A stretch of DNA of 64,000 nucleotides, from positions 4,937,141 to 5,001,140 of the forward strand of contig NZ_CP091913.1 of NCBI RefSeq assembly GCF_022063185.1, in the 5' to 3' direction. Of the stretch, positions 1 through 7,653 are shown one piece after another. Positions within the stretch are counted from its first letter, which is position 1; every line of letters starts with the position of its first letter. The translations under genes were made by a program, and so were the position numbers. The DNA is from Nostoc sp. UHCC 0870. GTDB taxonomy: Bacteria > Cyanobacteriota > Cyanobacteriia > Cyanobacteriales > Nostocaceae. A model generated the notes under the pieces. The model did not search any database. It was not told the DNA's origin and worked only from the letters and a program-made list of their open reading frames with translations.

Positions 1-696
1 TACGCTGACTACAACGATATGATGGCGTTGACGGAAGGCATTATTACCACCGTTGCCCAAGAAGTTCTCGGTACGTTGCAAATTACCTACCAAGGAGAAA
101 GTATAGATTTAACACCACCTTGGCGACGGGTGACAATGCACGATGTAGTCAAAGAATATACAGGTTTAGATTTCAATTCTTTCTCAAGTTTGGAAGAAGC
201 GAAAGCCGCAAGTAAAAATGCTGGAATTCCTGGTGTAGATGAAGCCCAAACTATAGGTAAAATACTGAATTTAGCCTTTGAAGAAAAGGTAGAAACCAAC
301 TTAATTCAGCCTACTTTTGTGATTGACTACCCCGTAGAAATTTCACCTCTAGCTAAACCTCACCGTTCTCAACCTGGCTTAGTAGAACGGTTTGAATTAT
401 TTATGGTCGGACGGGAGACGGCTAACAGTTTCTCAGAGTTAACAGACCCCATCGACCAAAGACAACGCCTAGAAGCCCAAGCTGAAAAAAAAGCAGCCGG
501 TGACTTAGAAGCCCAAGGCGTAGATGAAGACTTCCTCACCGCTTTAGAATATGGTATGCCCCCCACAGGCGGTTTAGGTATTGGGATTGATCGATTGGTA
601 ATGTTATTAACCGATTCTGCCAGTATTCGGGATGTAATTGCATTTCCCTTACTCAAACCAGAAAAATCAGAAGCATCCCCAGAACCAGCAAGTTAA
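1..696 (+). CDS. lysS: Lysyl-tRNA synthetase, class II, C-terminal part
   Basis: The reading frame is open from base 1, so the gene begins outside the window and about 231 C-terminal residues are present. The enzyme attaches lysine to tRNA-Lys in the cytoplasm. The class II motif 3 is clear near the end (GGLGIGIDRLVMLLTD). Before it come the helical stretches typical of the LysS catalytic core, including EISPLAKPHR and RFELFMVGRE, which line the lysine and ATP pocket. The short tail (KPEKSEASPEPAS) is a normal LysS ending. A perfect hairpin about 100 bases downstream separates it from the convergent tmRNA gene. The assignment is firm; only the 5' part is missing because of the window edge. 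Confidence 0.96.
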   Translation, partial: YADYNDMMALTEGIITTVAQEVLGTLQITYQGESIDLTPPWRRVTMHDVVKEYTGLDFNSFSSLEEAKAASKNAGIPGVDEAQTIGKILNLAFEEKVETNLIQPTFVIDYPVEISPLAKPHRSQPGLVERFELFMVGRETANSFSELTDPIDQRQRLEAQAEKKAAGDLEAQGVDEDFLTALEYGMPPTGGLGIGIDRLVMLLTDSASIRDVIAFPLLKPEKSEASPEPAS

Positions 697-718
697 ACCC
701 CACAAAAAATCCCACTCC

Positions 719-741
719 GCGTTCCTACCCTGCGGGAACGC
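719..741. repeat. Short palindromic dispersed repeat
   Basis: Arms GCGTTCC and GGAACGC (719-725 and 735-741) flank a short loop, followed by GC-rich sequence with further small palindromes. Such GC-rich hairpins are typical of dispersed intergenic repeats in Nostoc genomes. No coding potential is seen. Confidence 0.5.
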
Positions 742-790
742 CTAACGGCGCACGCGTAAACCTCCGCGCCACTTTGCATTTAAAAAACAA

Positions 791-814
791 AATCCACCTA
801 GTTTTAGGTGGATT
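791..814. terminator. Bidirectional terminator between lysS and tmRNA
   Basis: A perfect 10-bp stem AATCCACCTA / TAGGTGGATT with a 4-base loop is followed by TTT on the + side and by A/T-rich sequence on the other. It lies between the convergent lysS and tmRNA genes, so it could end both transcripts. Confidence 0.75.
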
Positions 815-828
815 TTTAGTTATTTTAG

Positions 829-1218
829 TGGATCCGAGCAGAGTCGAACTGCTGTCCAAATTGGGTATTGACCCCCCACTCGTTCACAGGTTTAGCCTTT
901 CTGACCCTCAAGGCGGGAATCGTTCATTATCCCGAACGTAGGATACTCTGATTGAATCTTAGCTAGCAAGCTAACCAGAGAACACTTGCTAGAGCGTCCG
1001 TTGGGGGTTGGTCTCTAATCTTTAACGGAGTCAGACTAAAGACGCTCGAACCTTTGAGAGGTTTTTAGGCAACTGCTACTGTAGCAGGCTTACGAGCAAA
1101 GTTAACGATGTTATTCGCATTTACTTTTTTTTTGAGCCTTTGATTTGCGAGAGACGACTCACTCTCGACCTGAATCATAGAGTAGCGTTCGCCAACCTGT
1201 CGAAACCGTTACGGACCC
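829..1218 (-). ncRNA. ssrA: tmRNA (SsrA), ribosome rescue
   Basis: On the minus strand the RNA begins GGGTCCGTAACGGTTTCGAC at 1218 and ends GACTCTGCTCGGATCCA at 829. The 5' GGGTCCG pairs with the 3' CGGATCC as a tRNA-like acceptor stem (one G-U pair), and a T-arm (GTTCGACTC) precedes the 3' end. CCA is not encoded and must be added. The tag frame runs 1118 down to 1065 and encodes ANNIVNFARKPATVAVA followed by TAA. ANNIV is the usual cyanobacterial tag start. tmRNA frees stalled ribosomes with SmpB and marks the product for ClpXP-type proteolysis. At about 390 nt the length is normal for a one-piece tmRNA. The tag end is unusual; see findings. Confidence 0.95.
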
Positions 1219-1331
1219 ATGTCTCTATACCTTAATTATAATACGCGATTTTACAGTTGTGGGTAAATAAGGTTGAAATTCTAGAGAAAAGCGATCGCCT
1301 CCAGAAATAAATATATTTTGGATTTGTTATA

Positions 1332-1353
1332 CTTGTACAATAAACAGTACAAG
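1332..1353. promoter_or_regulatory. Probable YefM operator and promoter of the TA operon
   Basis: A perfect inverted repeat CTTGTAC (1332-1338) / GTACAAG (1347-1353) lies 10 bases before the antitoxin ATG. A TATACT -10-like hexamer (1328-1333) overlaps its left arm. YefM-family antitoxins are known to bind TGTACA-type palindromes to repress their own operon, so this fits autoregulation. Binding here is inferred. Confidence 0.6.
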
Positions 1354-1363
1354 AATCAAGCAA

Positions 1364-1618
1364 ATGAAAATCGTCTCATTTAGCGAAGCGAGAAATAACC
1401 TCAAGGCTGTTTTAGATCGAGTGGTAGAAGATACCGACTATACAATCATCACCAGACGGGATGCGGAGGATACTGTGGTGATGTCACTAGAGTTATTTAA
1501 TAGTTTGCTGGAAACTGTTCATTTGCTAAATTCTCCCGCTAATGCTGCCCATTTGGAGCGTTCTATTGCTCAGTTCAAGCAAGGGAAAGTAGTGGAGCGA
1601 GATTTGTTGGATGACTAG
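1364..1618 (+). CDS. yefM: Antitoxin of the Phd/YefM family
   Basis: This 84-residue protein opens MKIVSFSEARNNLKAVLDRV, the N-terminal DNA-binding half of YefM/Phd antitoxins. It continues with ITRRDAEDTVVMSLELFNSLLET and SPANAAHLERSI, which follow E. coli YefM almost segment by segment. The acidic C-terminus (VVERDLLDD) should wrap the toxin. It overlaps the toxin gene by 8 bp, the usual translational coupling. The protein is expected to neutralise the YoeB-type RNase and to repress the operon through the palindrome just upstream. Confidence 0.92.
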   Translation: MKIVSFSEARNNLKAVLDRVVEDTDYTIITRRDAEDTVVMSLELFNSLLETVHLLNSPANAAHLERSIAQFKQGKVVERDLLDD

Positions 1619-1877
1619 AAAGCTAGCATGGACGAATGAGGCTTGGAATGATTATTTATATTGGCAAGAGCAAGACAAGAAAACATTAAAACGAATTAAC
1701 AAGCTGATTGAAGCAACAATCCGACTACCGTTTGAGGGTATCGGTAAGCCAGAAGCACTGAGGGAAAATCTAGCTGGCTTTTGGTCGCGGCGAATTGATC
1801 ACACGAATCGGTTGGTTTATGCGGTGGATGATGAGTATTTAACGATTATTGCTTGTCGATACCACTATTCTGATTGA
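1611..1877 (+). CDS. yoeB: YoeB-type mRNA interferase toxin
   Basis: This 88-residue protein matches YoeB along its length: WTNEAWNDYLYWQEQDK, then PFEGIGKPEALRENLAGFWSRRI, then RLVYAVDDEYLTIIACRYHY. The catalytic residues known from E. coli YoeB (Glu46, Arg65, His83) correspond to Glu48, Arg67 and His85, all present, so the toxin looks active. YoeB cuts mRNA at the A site of the ribosome. The start overlaps the antitoxin stop by 8 bp. A short Ser-Asp tail follows the usual terminal Tyr. Confidence 0.94.
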   Translation: MTRKLAWTNEAWNDYLYWQEQDKKTLKRINKLIEATIRLPFEGIGKPEALRENLAGFWSRRIDHTNRLVYAVDDEYLTIIACRYHYSD

Positions 1878-1900
1878 CAGTAAACCCCGGTAATCCATAT

Positions 1901-1936
1901 GTTTCAATCCCTGATAGGTATTGAATCCTTGCAAAC
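1901..1936. repeat. Solitary CRISPR-like repeat
   Basis: A single 36-base unit begins GTTTCAATCCCTGATAGG and ends CTTGCAAAC. Both ends and the internal partial palindrome resemble the 37-base cyanobacterial CRISPR repeats that run GTTTCAATCCCTAATAGGG...TTGCAAC. There is no second unit, spacer or cas gene in the window, so at most it is a relic or stray copy. Confidence 0.45.
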
Positions 1937-2061
1937 AAGGCGCGATCGCGAAAAGGAACATCCTCTGTAGGGAATTTCACACAATTTGCTCCCCCTGTAA
2001 GCACTAGTCCGAATTTTTTACTGCTATTCTGTTTTCACTGGATAAAAAAAATTAGTATTTT

Positions 2062-2676
2062 ATGGATTGGAACAGTTTATCATCAGGTTTAGTAGGCAGC
2101 CTTATAGGAGTTATTCTTAGCTCTTTTTTATCTTATTTTAAGACTGTAAGAGAAGCTAGGAACTTACGAATAATGCTTTCTAGAGAAATAGAAGAAAATA
2201 TGTTTATATTATCTCAAGCTTATGCTAACGCTAAGACTGTATTTATCACGGATTTAGATTTTCCAAATTTCAATTTTTTAATTTGGGATTTAACTTCTAT
2301 TAACGCACCTTCATTTTTACATAAAAATGAAATAGATCAAGTTAGTGTCTTTTATAGGAAATTAAGAGAAATTTCAGAAATTAAAAAGAACCTGAAGAAC
2401 GCCGAGCCTCAAGTCAAAGCAGGAATTATTAAATTTTTTGTCGAGGAAGGGTCTAAACTAGGTAAGGGTTTCAATCCTGTAGGAAAGCAAAATCTAAATT
2501 TTCTAAATTATTATTTTCTTATTTCTAAAAAAATAGGAAATACATTAGGAGAAGGTAATTATCATTATGTTTACCCTCAAGGTATTTATTTTGATGACAA
2601 CTACGATAATATGCCTTATATAAAGAGAATGATAAAAAAAACTAAAAAAATAATTTACCAAATATGGTACAAATAA
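2062..2676 (+). CDS. Hypothetical protein with one N-terminal membrane anchor
   Basis: This 204-residue protein is not recognised. Residues 8-26 (SGLVGSLIGVILSSFLSYF) form one probable membrane segment. A basic helix follows (KTVREARNLRIMLSREIEEN), then a soluble helical domain ending in a very basic tail (RMIKKTKKIIYQIWYK). The gene is strikingly AT-rich compared with the neighbouring atp genes, which suggests acquisition by transfer. It stands alone between a toxin-antitoxin pair and the atpC relic. Single-anchor proteins of this layout occur in several defence contexts, but no motif here supports a function. Confidence 0.6.
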   Translation: MDWNSLSSGLVGSLIGVILSSFLSYFKTVREARNLRIMLSREIEENMFILSQAYANAKTVFITDLDFPNFNFLIWDLTSINAPSFLHKNEIDQVSVFYRKLREISEIKKNLKNAEPQVKAGIIKFFVEEGSKLGKGFNPVGKQNLNFLNYYFLISKKIGNTLGEGNYHYVYPQGIYFDDNYDNMPYIKRMIKKTKKIIYQIWYK

Positions 2677-3131
2677 AACAATATTCTTTTCAATTGTAGC
2701 TTGCAATTATTTATTTCTATAGCTACGTTTGCACCTATTCTTTTGTGCTGTATTTCACTTACCCTAAGGTTCAAATGTGACCCACTGAGATGCCCTATAG
2801 AAGCCTTGTTTTGGCTTTTAAATGCTATTTAATCGAGTCTTGAATGCCTTACCGTCGGTGCATTCCGCTTCTATGTCGTGATAGATCACTTTTCCGACTT
2901 CTGAGCAAACCGAAACTAAAATCCCATTACCAAAAACGCAAATAGCTAATTGCTAGTTTTAAACTCACCAGCAATTAGCTATTAATTATAGTTAGCAATT
3001 GACTTTTTCCTACCCCAGTGCTTCTGCACCACCAACAACCTCAAGCAGTTCTTGATTAATTGCTGCTTGGCGGACTTTGTTGTAAAACAAGGAAAGATTT
3101 ACGCATCTGTCCGTCTGATACATTAGAGTTG
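2677..3131. other. Gene-free stretch ending in the atpC relic
   Basis: No complete gene is seen. On the minus strand 2940 to 2818 is an open stretch of about 40 codons without an ATG, ending in TAA (its end reads KAFKTRLNSI). It may be a decayed C-terminal fragment. The right part, 2930-3096, is the duplicated atpC end described separately. Confidence 0.5.
2930..3096 (-). pseudogene. Relic copy of the atpC 3' end with its terminator
   Basis: This block matches 3710-3876 at a constant offset of 780 bases. By eye, 133 of 150 positions agree between 2941 and 3090. Read on the minus strand it encodes LFYNKVRQAAINQELLEVVGGAEALG and a stop. The intact gamma subunit ends LSYNKARQAAITQELLEVVGGAEALT. 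The 14-bp terminator stem after the stop is also kept in both copies (2941-2954 with 2970-2983). It is a coding fragment without a gene body, so non-functional as a subunit. The pair of copies brackets the two small genes at 3132-3658. Confidence 0.85.
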
Positions 3132-3368
3132 TTAACCAACTGGTTGCATTGAACTTATTTGCCCTAACTCAACACTCACAGCATCAAAGCGATCGTCTCC
3201 TGGATGGTAGGACAAAACTTCTATACCAATTGGCTCGCCACTCACCCCATCTTTGATCAAAATCACCCCGTCTCCAAGCTCAGTAGCAATTTGGTTTTTT
3301 CTGGGAACTTGCCAAAATACACTTAATAGCTCTGTTTCTGGTTCGTAAAACACCTTTATTTGAGCCAC
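3132..3368 (-). CDS. DUF2283-like small protein, probable antitoxin partner
   Basis: This 78-residue protein begins MAQIKVFYEPETELLSVFWQ and continues with GDGVILIKDGVSGEPIGIEVLSY. That is the pattern of the DUF2283 family: a short beta-rich domain with Y-x-P-E-x-D/E-x-L and G-x-x-IGIE-V/I-L. DUF2283 genes often pair with small RelE- or BrnT-like genes. Here the gene is downstream of such a candidate and overlaps it by 13 bp, so the two are surely co-transcribed. An antitoxin-like role is inference from the pairing. Confidence 0.7.
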   Translation of the reverse strand: MAQIKVFYEPETELLSVFWQVPRKNQIATELGDGVILIKDGVSGEPIGIEVLSYHPGDDRFDAVSVELGQISSMQPVG

Positions 3369-3658
3369 ACTGTTTCGCCCTCCTTAATTGCATCGGTTTG
3401 GTAGGCTGTAATTAGGAATCCATCTCCATTTAAGCGTCGCGCCACCGCAACAACCCAACGTTTTTCTTTTCTTGCGCGATAAAATAATAATACTTCTGCA
3501 TCTCGGCTACTGCGTCGAATTTCGTCCGGTGCAGCAAGAGCTGATTGAATTAGCTGCTCCAACTCCTCTATATCAGGATGCTTGATGATCAATCGTTGCC
3601 AATACTCTTCGGATGTTCTCACGGTAAAGCCAAGCGGCGTAGAAATTTCAAACTTCAT
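3356..3658 (-). CDS. Small RelE/barnase-fold-like protein, possible toxin
   Basis: The likely start is the ATG at 3658 (MKFEISTPLGFTVRTSEEYW), giving 100 residues. An upstream ATG at 3754 would run through the atp terminator and is unlikely. The pattern EEYWQRLIIKHPDIEELEQLIQSALAAPDEIRRS, then VLLFYRARKEKRWVVAVARRLNGDGFLITAYQTDAIKEGETVW, is common in cyanobacterial small proteins. I recall these as assigned to a phage-barnase/EndoU/RelE-like nuclease fold (PBECR group), from memory and not verified. It overlaps the DUF2283 gene, so a two-gene toxin-antitoxin-like cassette is plausible. Confidence 0.6.
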   Translation of the reverse strand: MKFEISTPLGFTVRTSEEYWQRLIIKHPDIEELEQLIQSALAAPDEIRRSSRDAEVLLFYRARKEKRWVVAVARRLNGDGFLITAYQTDAIKEGETVWLK

Positions 3659-3720
3659 GGAAATGCTAGCACTACAACGAGTCGTATCAAATTTGTTTGT
3701 CGCATATGCCCAAAACCAAA

Positions 3721-3763
3721 AATAGCTAATTGCTAGTTTTGAATTCACCAGCAATTAGCTATT
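3721..3763 (-). terminator. Terminator of the atp operon
   Basis: A 14-bp perfect stem AATAGCTAATTGCT (3721-3734) / AGCAATTAGCTATT (3750-3763) lies just after the atpC stop on the minus strand. It is followed there by TTTTTGG. The second, slightly diverged copy sits at 2941-2983. Confidence 0.8.
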
Positions 3764-3789
3764 TATCACAGTTAGCAATTGACTTTTTC

Positions 3790-4737
3790 CTAAGTTAAGG
3801 CTTCTGCACCACCAACAACCTCAAGGAGTTCTTGAGTAATTGCGGCTTGACGGGCTTTGTTGTAAGACAACGATAGGGACTTAATCAATTCACCAGCGTT
3901 ATCACTGGCGTTGCTCATTGCTGTCATCCGTGCTGCTAGTTCACTAGCGGCAGATTCTTGTAATGCCCGTAAGAGTTGATTACTCAAATATAAAGGCAGC
4001 AAGGAATCCAGAATTTGTACTGGGTCTTGCTCAAAAATCATGTCACGGGGTAAGGGACGGACTTGATTAGCCACGCTCTGACGTTCAACTTCAAACTGAC
4101 CGCCACGGGTTGTCAAGCGGAAAATTTCGTCATCGGCTGCTTCTAAACCTTGGGGGTCAAGAGGTAGCAAAGTTTGAACCACAGGACGAGAACTAACTAA
4201 GGACACAAACCGAGTGTAGATTAACTCGATGCGGTCTACCTTTTCGGAAAGGAACAAAGACAGCAACTCGTCAGCAATCTTAGTTGCTTCGTCGGCGGTG
4301 GGAATTTGTTCTAAGCCTGTATAGCTAGCGTCAATTGGTTGGTCGCGGCGTTGGAAGTATTGAGTAGCTTTACGTCCAACAATCACAAATGTGTAGTCTA
4401 CACCTTCTGCCTTTAGTTCCTTGGTGCGGTTTTCGGCACGACGGATGACGTTACTATTGTAGCCGCCACACAGACCGCGATCGCCTGAAATTACCAACAA
4501 CCCTACTGATTTCACTTCCCGTTTTTTCAGGAGTGGGAGGTTGGCTTCTTCAAAGCGCAAACGGGTTTGTAGTCCATAAAGCACTTGCGCCAGTCTATCA
4601 GCGAAGGGGCGAGTGGATAGCACTTGTTCTTGCGCTCTCCGCACTCTCGCCGCCGCTACTAGGCGCATGGCTTCTGTAATTTTTTTGGTGTTCTTGACCG
4701 ACTGAATGCGATCGCGTATTGATTTAAGATTAGGCAT
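3790..4737 (-). CDS. atpC: ATP synthase gamma subunit
   Basis: This 315-residue protein is the central rotor shaft of F1, linking the c-ring to the catalytic head at the thylakoid and plasma membrane. The N-terminal helix (MPNLKSIRDRIQSVKNTKKITEAMRLVAAA) and the C-terminal helix ending NKARQAAITQELLEVV are the conserved coiled-coil parts. GDRGLCGGYN is the family signature. Residues around 190-235 form the insertion seen in cyanobacteria and chloroplasts, but without the chloroplast regulatory cysteine pair, as expected for cyanobacteria. It is the last gene of the minus-strand atp operon. In general bacterial naming it would be atpG. Its 3' end is duplicated at 2930-3096. Confidence 0.97.
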   Translation of the reverse strand: MPNLKSIRDRIQSVKNTKKITEAMRLVAAARVRRAQEQVLSTRPFADRLAQVLYGLQTRLRFEEANLPLLKKREVKSVGLLVISGDRGLCGGYNSNVIRRAENRTKELKAEGVDYTFVIVGRKATQYFQRRDQPIDASYTGLEQIPTADEATKIADELLSLFLSEKVDRIELIYTRFVSLVSSRPVVQTLLPLDPQGLEAADDEIFRLTTRGGQFEVERQSVANQVRPLPRDMIFEQDPVQILDSLLPLYLSNQLLRALQESAASELAARMTAMSNASDNAGELIKSLSLSYNKARQAAITQELLEVVGGAEALT

Positions 4738-4874
4738 ATTCTTTTAAGTTCCGAGTCCTGAGTTCTCAGTCCTGAGTGGCAGAATGTTTTGAATGCCAAG
4801 CTTGGTAGGAATTTTCTGATAACTCTCACTTCCTCTCTGTTCTCAGCACTCAACACTCAGCACTCAGCACTGTC
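4738..4874. repeat. Heptamer-type repeat between atpA and atpC
   Basis: The spacer holds degenerate runs of CTCAGCACT/CTGAGTCC-like units on both sides, for example CACTCAGCACTCAGCACTG at the right end. They form an imperfect inverted pair that could fold in the atpA-atpC message. Similar units recur at 6430-6490, 49978-50070 and 60587-60655. Confidence 0.6.
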
Positions 4875-6395
4875 TTACGCTGTCGCTTTGAAGGTCTTTT
4901 TGTAGTCGTCTAAAGCTGCCTTCAATGCACTTTCTTCATCATCAGCCAGCACTTTTTTGCTTTGTACTGATTGATAGTAAGGGTTAACACCTGACTTCAG
5001 GTAGTCTCTAAAGCCCTTGGTGAAGGTGGTGACTTTATCAACAGCAATGTCATCTAAGTAACCGTTGATACCAGCGTACAGAATCGCTACTTGTTCAGCT
5101 ACGGACAAGGGTTCATTTTGGGACTGTTTAAGTAGTTCCCGTAAACGTTGACCTCTTGCCAACTGGTCTTGGGTAGCTTTATCTAAGTCAGAAGCAAATT
5201 GCGCGAAGGCTTGGAGGTCGTCAAACTGTGCCAATTCCAGTTTAATCTTACCAGCTACTTTCTTCATCGCTTTGGTTTGTGCCGCAGAACCTACACGGGA
5301 TACGGAAATACCGGGGTTCACTGCTGGACGCACACCAGCGTTAAACAAGTCAGAAGACAAGAAAATCTGACCGTCGGTGATGGAAATTACGTTGGTAGGA
5401 ATGTATGCGGAAACGTCACCAGCTTGGGTTTCGATGATGGGTAGTGCGGTCATGCTACCTTTGCCCAATTCGTCGCTGAGTTTAGCAGCGCGTTCCAACA
5501 AGCGGGAGTGAATGTAGAATACGTCTCCGGGGTAAGCTTCCCGTCCGGGTGGACGACGTAGCAGCAAGGACATTTGGCGATAAGCTTGTGCTTGCTTGGA
5601 TAAATCGTCGTAAATTACCAGGGTGGCTTTGCCTTTGTACATAAAGTACTCAGCAATGGTAGCACCGGTGTAAGGAGCTAGGTATTGTAATGTAGCGGGT
5701 TCACTGGCACTAGCTGCAACAACTACGGTGTAGTCCATTGCGCCTTTTTCTTGCAGGGTTTGGACTACGTTAGCAACGGTGGAAGCTTTTTGACCAATGG
5801 CGACGTAGACGCAAACTACATCTTCACCTTTTTGGTTAATGATAGTGTCAATAGCGATCGCAGTTTTACCTGTCTGACGGTCGCCAATGATTAATTCCCG
5901 TTGACCACGACCGATGGGAATCATGGAGTCGATAGCGGTGATACCGGTTTGCATCGGTTCGTGTACAGAACGACGAGCAATAATACCGGGTGCTGGAGAT
6001 TCAATCAAACGGTTTTCGCTGGCTTTGATATCGCCTTTACCATCGATGGGACGACCTAAAGCATCGACAACGCGACCAACTAAGGCTTCGCCTACACCGA
6101 TTTGGGCGATTCTACCAGTAGCGGTGACACTGCTACCTTCTTGAATTGCGCGACCTTCACCCATCAACACCGCACCAACGTTATCTTCTTCCAAGTTTTG
6201 GGCGATACCGATAGTGCCGTCTTCAAATTCCAACAATTCCCCCGCCATGGCCTTTTCTAGACCATAAATCCGGGCAATACCGTCACCAACTTGCAGAACA
6301 GTTCCTACGTTAGCAACTTTGACTTCTTGGTCGTATTGCTCGATTTGCTGTTGAATAATGTTACTAATTTCGTCGGGTCTAATTGATATGCTCAT
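4875..6395 (-). CDS. atpA: ATP synthase alpha subunit
   Basis: Alpha is the non-catalytic nucleotide-binding subunit of F1. The start chosen is the ATG at 6395 (MSISIRPDEISNIIQQQIEQ), giving 506 residues, the normal length. An upstream in-frame ATG would add a repeat-derived sequence and is not credible. The Walker A motif GDRQTGKT is at residues 171-178, and VNPGISVSRVGSAAQ is the alpha signature with its arginine finger. The neighbours are atpD upstream and atpC downstream. The beta and epsilon genes are not in the window, as expected for cyanobacteria, where they form a second locus. Confidence 0.98.
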   Translation of the reverse strand: MSISIRPDEISNIIQQQIEQYDQEVKVANVGTVLQVGDGIARIYGLEKAMAGELLEFEDGTIGIAQNLEEDNVGAVLMGEGRAIQEGSSVTATGRIAQIGVGEALVGRVVDALGRPIDGKGDIKASENRLIESPAPGIIARRSVHEPMQTGITAIDSMIPIGRGQRELIIGDRQTGKTAIAIDTIINQKGEDVVCVYVAIGQKASTVANVVQTLQEKGAMDYTVVVAASASEPATLQYLAPYTGATIAEYFMYKGKATLVIYDDLSKQAQAYRQMSLLLRRPPGREAYPGDVFYIHSRLLERAAKLSDELGKGSMTALPIIETQAGDVSAYIPTNVISITDGQIFLSSDLFNAGVRPAVNPGISVSRVGSAAQTKAMKKVAGKIKLELAQFDDLQAFAQFASDLDKATQDQLARGQRLRELLKQSQNEPLSVAEQVAILYAGINGYLDDIAVDKVTTFTKGFRDYLKSGVNPYYQSVQSKKVLADDEESALKAALDDYKKTFKATA

Positions 6396-6532
6396 GGTGT
6401 ATCTTTTTTTCTTGCAAGACGGCAGAATTTGATAGTAATCAGTAGAGTGGTGAGTAGTGAGTGGTGAGTGCTGAGTCAAGAGTTATGAGTTTTTCTCTCC
6501 TGCTCCCTCTATTCCTCTGCTTCTTCCTAGCC

Positions 6533-7084
6533 CTAGCTACCTAAGCGTAAAGACAGGCGACGTAGTTGACCTCGTAAACTGGAATCAATTACTTGTGATC
6601 CGACTTTGATGATCACACCACCAATTAAATCGCTGTCTACTTTTGTCACCAGTTCTACTTGACGAGCTTTAGTTAGAGCGATAACTTTTTGCTCAATTGC
6701 CTGTTGCTGTTCTGATGATAGGGGAACAGCAGAAATGACTTCCGCTAACACGGTTTGATTTAACTGCCGCAACAGTGATAGATACTGCTGTAGAATTTCC
6801 TCTAAGAAGAAAATGCGTCGTTTGTCTACTAGCAGTAACAAAAAGTTACGTAAGTACGGGTTAGCTTCTGTACCCAAAACTTGCGTGATAACCCCTTTTT
6901 TGGTGTCTGGCTTAATAAAGGGATTATCAACGAAATTCTTCAGTTGTTGAGAATCTTGCAACAGGCTGATTAAGATCCGAGCCTCGCTGCCGAAATCTTC
7001 TGCGAGATTTTTTGATTTTGCCAGGGACATCAAAGCCTGTGCATAAGGCTGGGCTATTTCAGCTGTTTCTACAGTGCTTTTCAT
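6533..7084 (-). CDS. atpD: ATP synthase delta subunit
   Basis: This 183-residue protein is the peripheral-stalk cap joining F1 alpha to the b/b' dimer. Typical signatures are AQPYAQALMSLAK near the N-terminus, DNPFIKPDTKKGVI in the middle and VDSDLIGGVIIKVGSQVIDSSL at the C-terminus. The start ATG overlaps the stop of atpF (TAATG on the minus strand), so the two are translationally coupled. In general bacterial naming this is atpH. Confidence 0.96.
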   Translation of the reverse strand: MKSTVETAEIAQPYAQALMSLAKSKNLAEDFGSEARILISLLQDSQQLKNFVDNPFIKPDTKKGVITQVLGTEANPYLRNFLLLLVDKRRIFFLEEILQQYLSLLRQLNQTVLAEVISAVPLSSEQQQAIEQKVIALTKARQVELVTKVDSDLIGGVIIKVGSQVIDSSLRGQLRRLSLRLGS

Positions 7085-7653
7085 TACCGTCCTCCCACCT
7101 GAGCGATGCTACGGTCAATGATGGCTTGTTGAACATCTTCAGCAATCCCAGACCGCAGTTGTGACTCAACTTTTTCTAATGCCAGGGCGGCTACTCGCTG
7201 CCGCAGTTCGGTCAACGCCCGCTCTCTTTCGGTGTTTAAATCAGCTGCTGCTGATTGTTGCAAGCGTTCCACGTCTTGCGCTGCCTTTGCCAATAGTGCT
7301 TCTTTAGTTGCTTGTGCGCTTTCTTCGGCTGCTTTGCGGATGCGTTCTGCCTCAGTCTGAGCTTGTGTCAACTGTTCTTGCGCTTGGGAAAGAGCAACTT
7401 GTGCCTCTTTTAAGCGTTTCTCTGCTTCCTGAATCGCGGTTTCAATGTTGGACTTGCGATCGCTCAGGATATTGCTTAAAACTTTACGTCCAAAGTAGAA
7501 TAGTATGCCAATCAGAATCGCTAGGTTAATGATATTGGTTTCTAAGATGTCTAGGTTTAGACCGAAACCACCTTCTGCTGCGCCTTCTGCCAACTCAGAT
7601 TGAGCAGCTTGCGCTTCTGCGGCAAGTAATAAGAAAGTGCCTGTGATACCCAT
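7084..7653 (-). CDS. atpF: ATP synthase b subunit
   Basis: This 189-residue protein has one membrane segment (about residues 33-53, LETNIINLAILIGILFYFGRK) and a long charged coiled coil of Ala/Glu/Gln-rich heptads that forms the peripheral stalk. The N-terminus (MGITGTFLLLAAEAQAAQSE) resembles the short leader of cyanobacterial and plastid subunit I. It pairs with the b' protein encoded just upstream to form the heterodimer of photosynthetic F-type synthases. Its stop overlaps the start of atpD. Confidence 0.96.
   Translation of the reverse strand: MGITGTFLLLAAEAQAAQSELAEGAAEGGFGLNLDILETNIINLAILIGILFYFGRKVLSNILSDRKSNIETAIQEAEKRLKEAQVALSQAQEQLTQAQTEAERIRKAAEESAQATKEALLAKAAQDVERLQQSAAADLNTERERALTELRQRVAALALEKVESQLRSGIAEDVQQAIIDRSIAQVGGR

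Noticed and set aside
3658..3754. N-terminal extension of the RelE/barnase-like protein up to the ATG at 3754
   Set aside because: The extra codons run through the atp terminator stem and part of the duplicated block; the ATG at 3658 matches the family start.
6396..6479. Longer start for atpA at 6479
   Set aside because: The added residues come from repeat sequence, and the ATG at 6395 gives the normal alpha subunit start.
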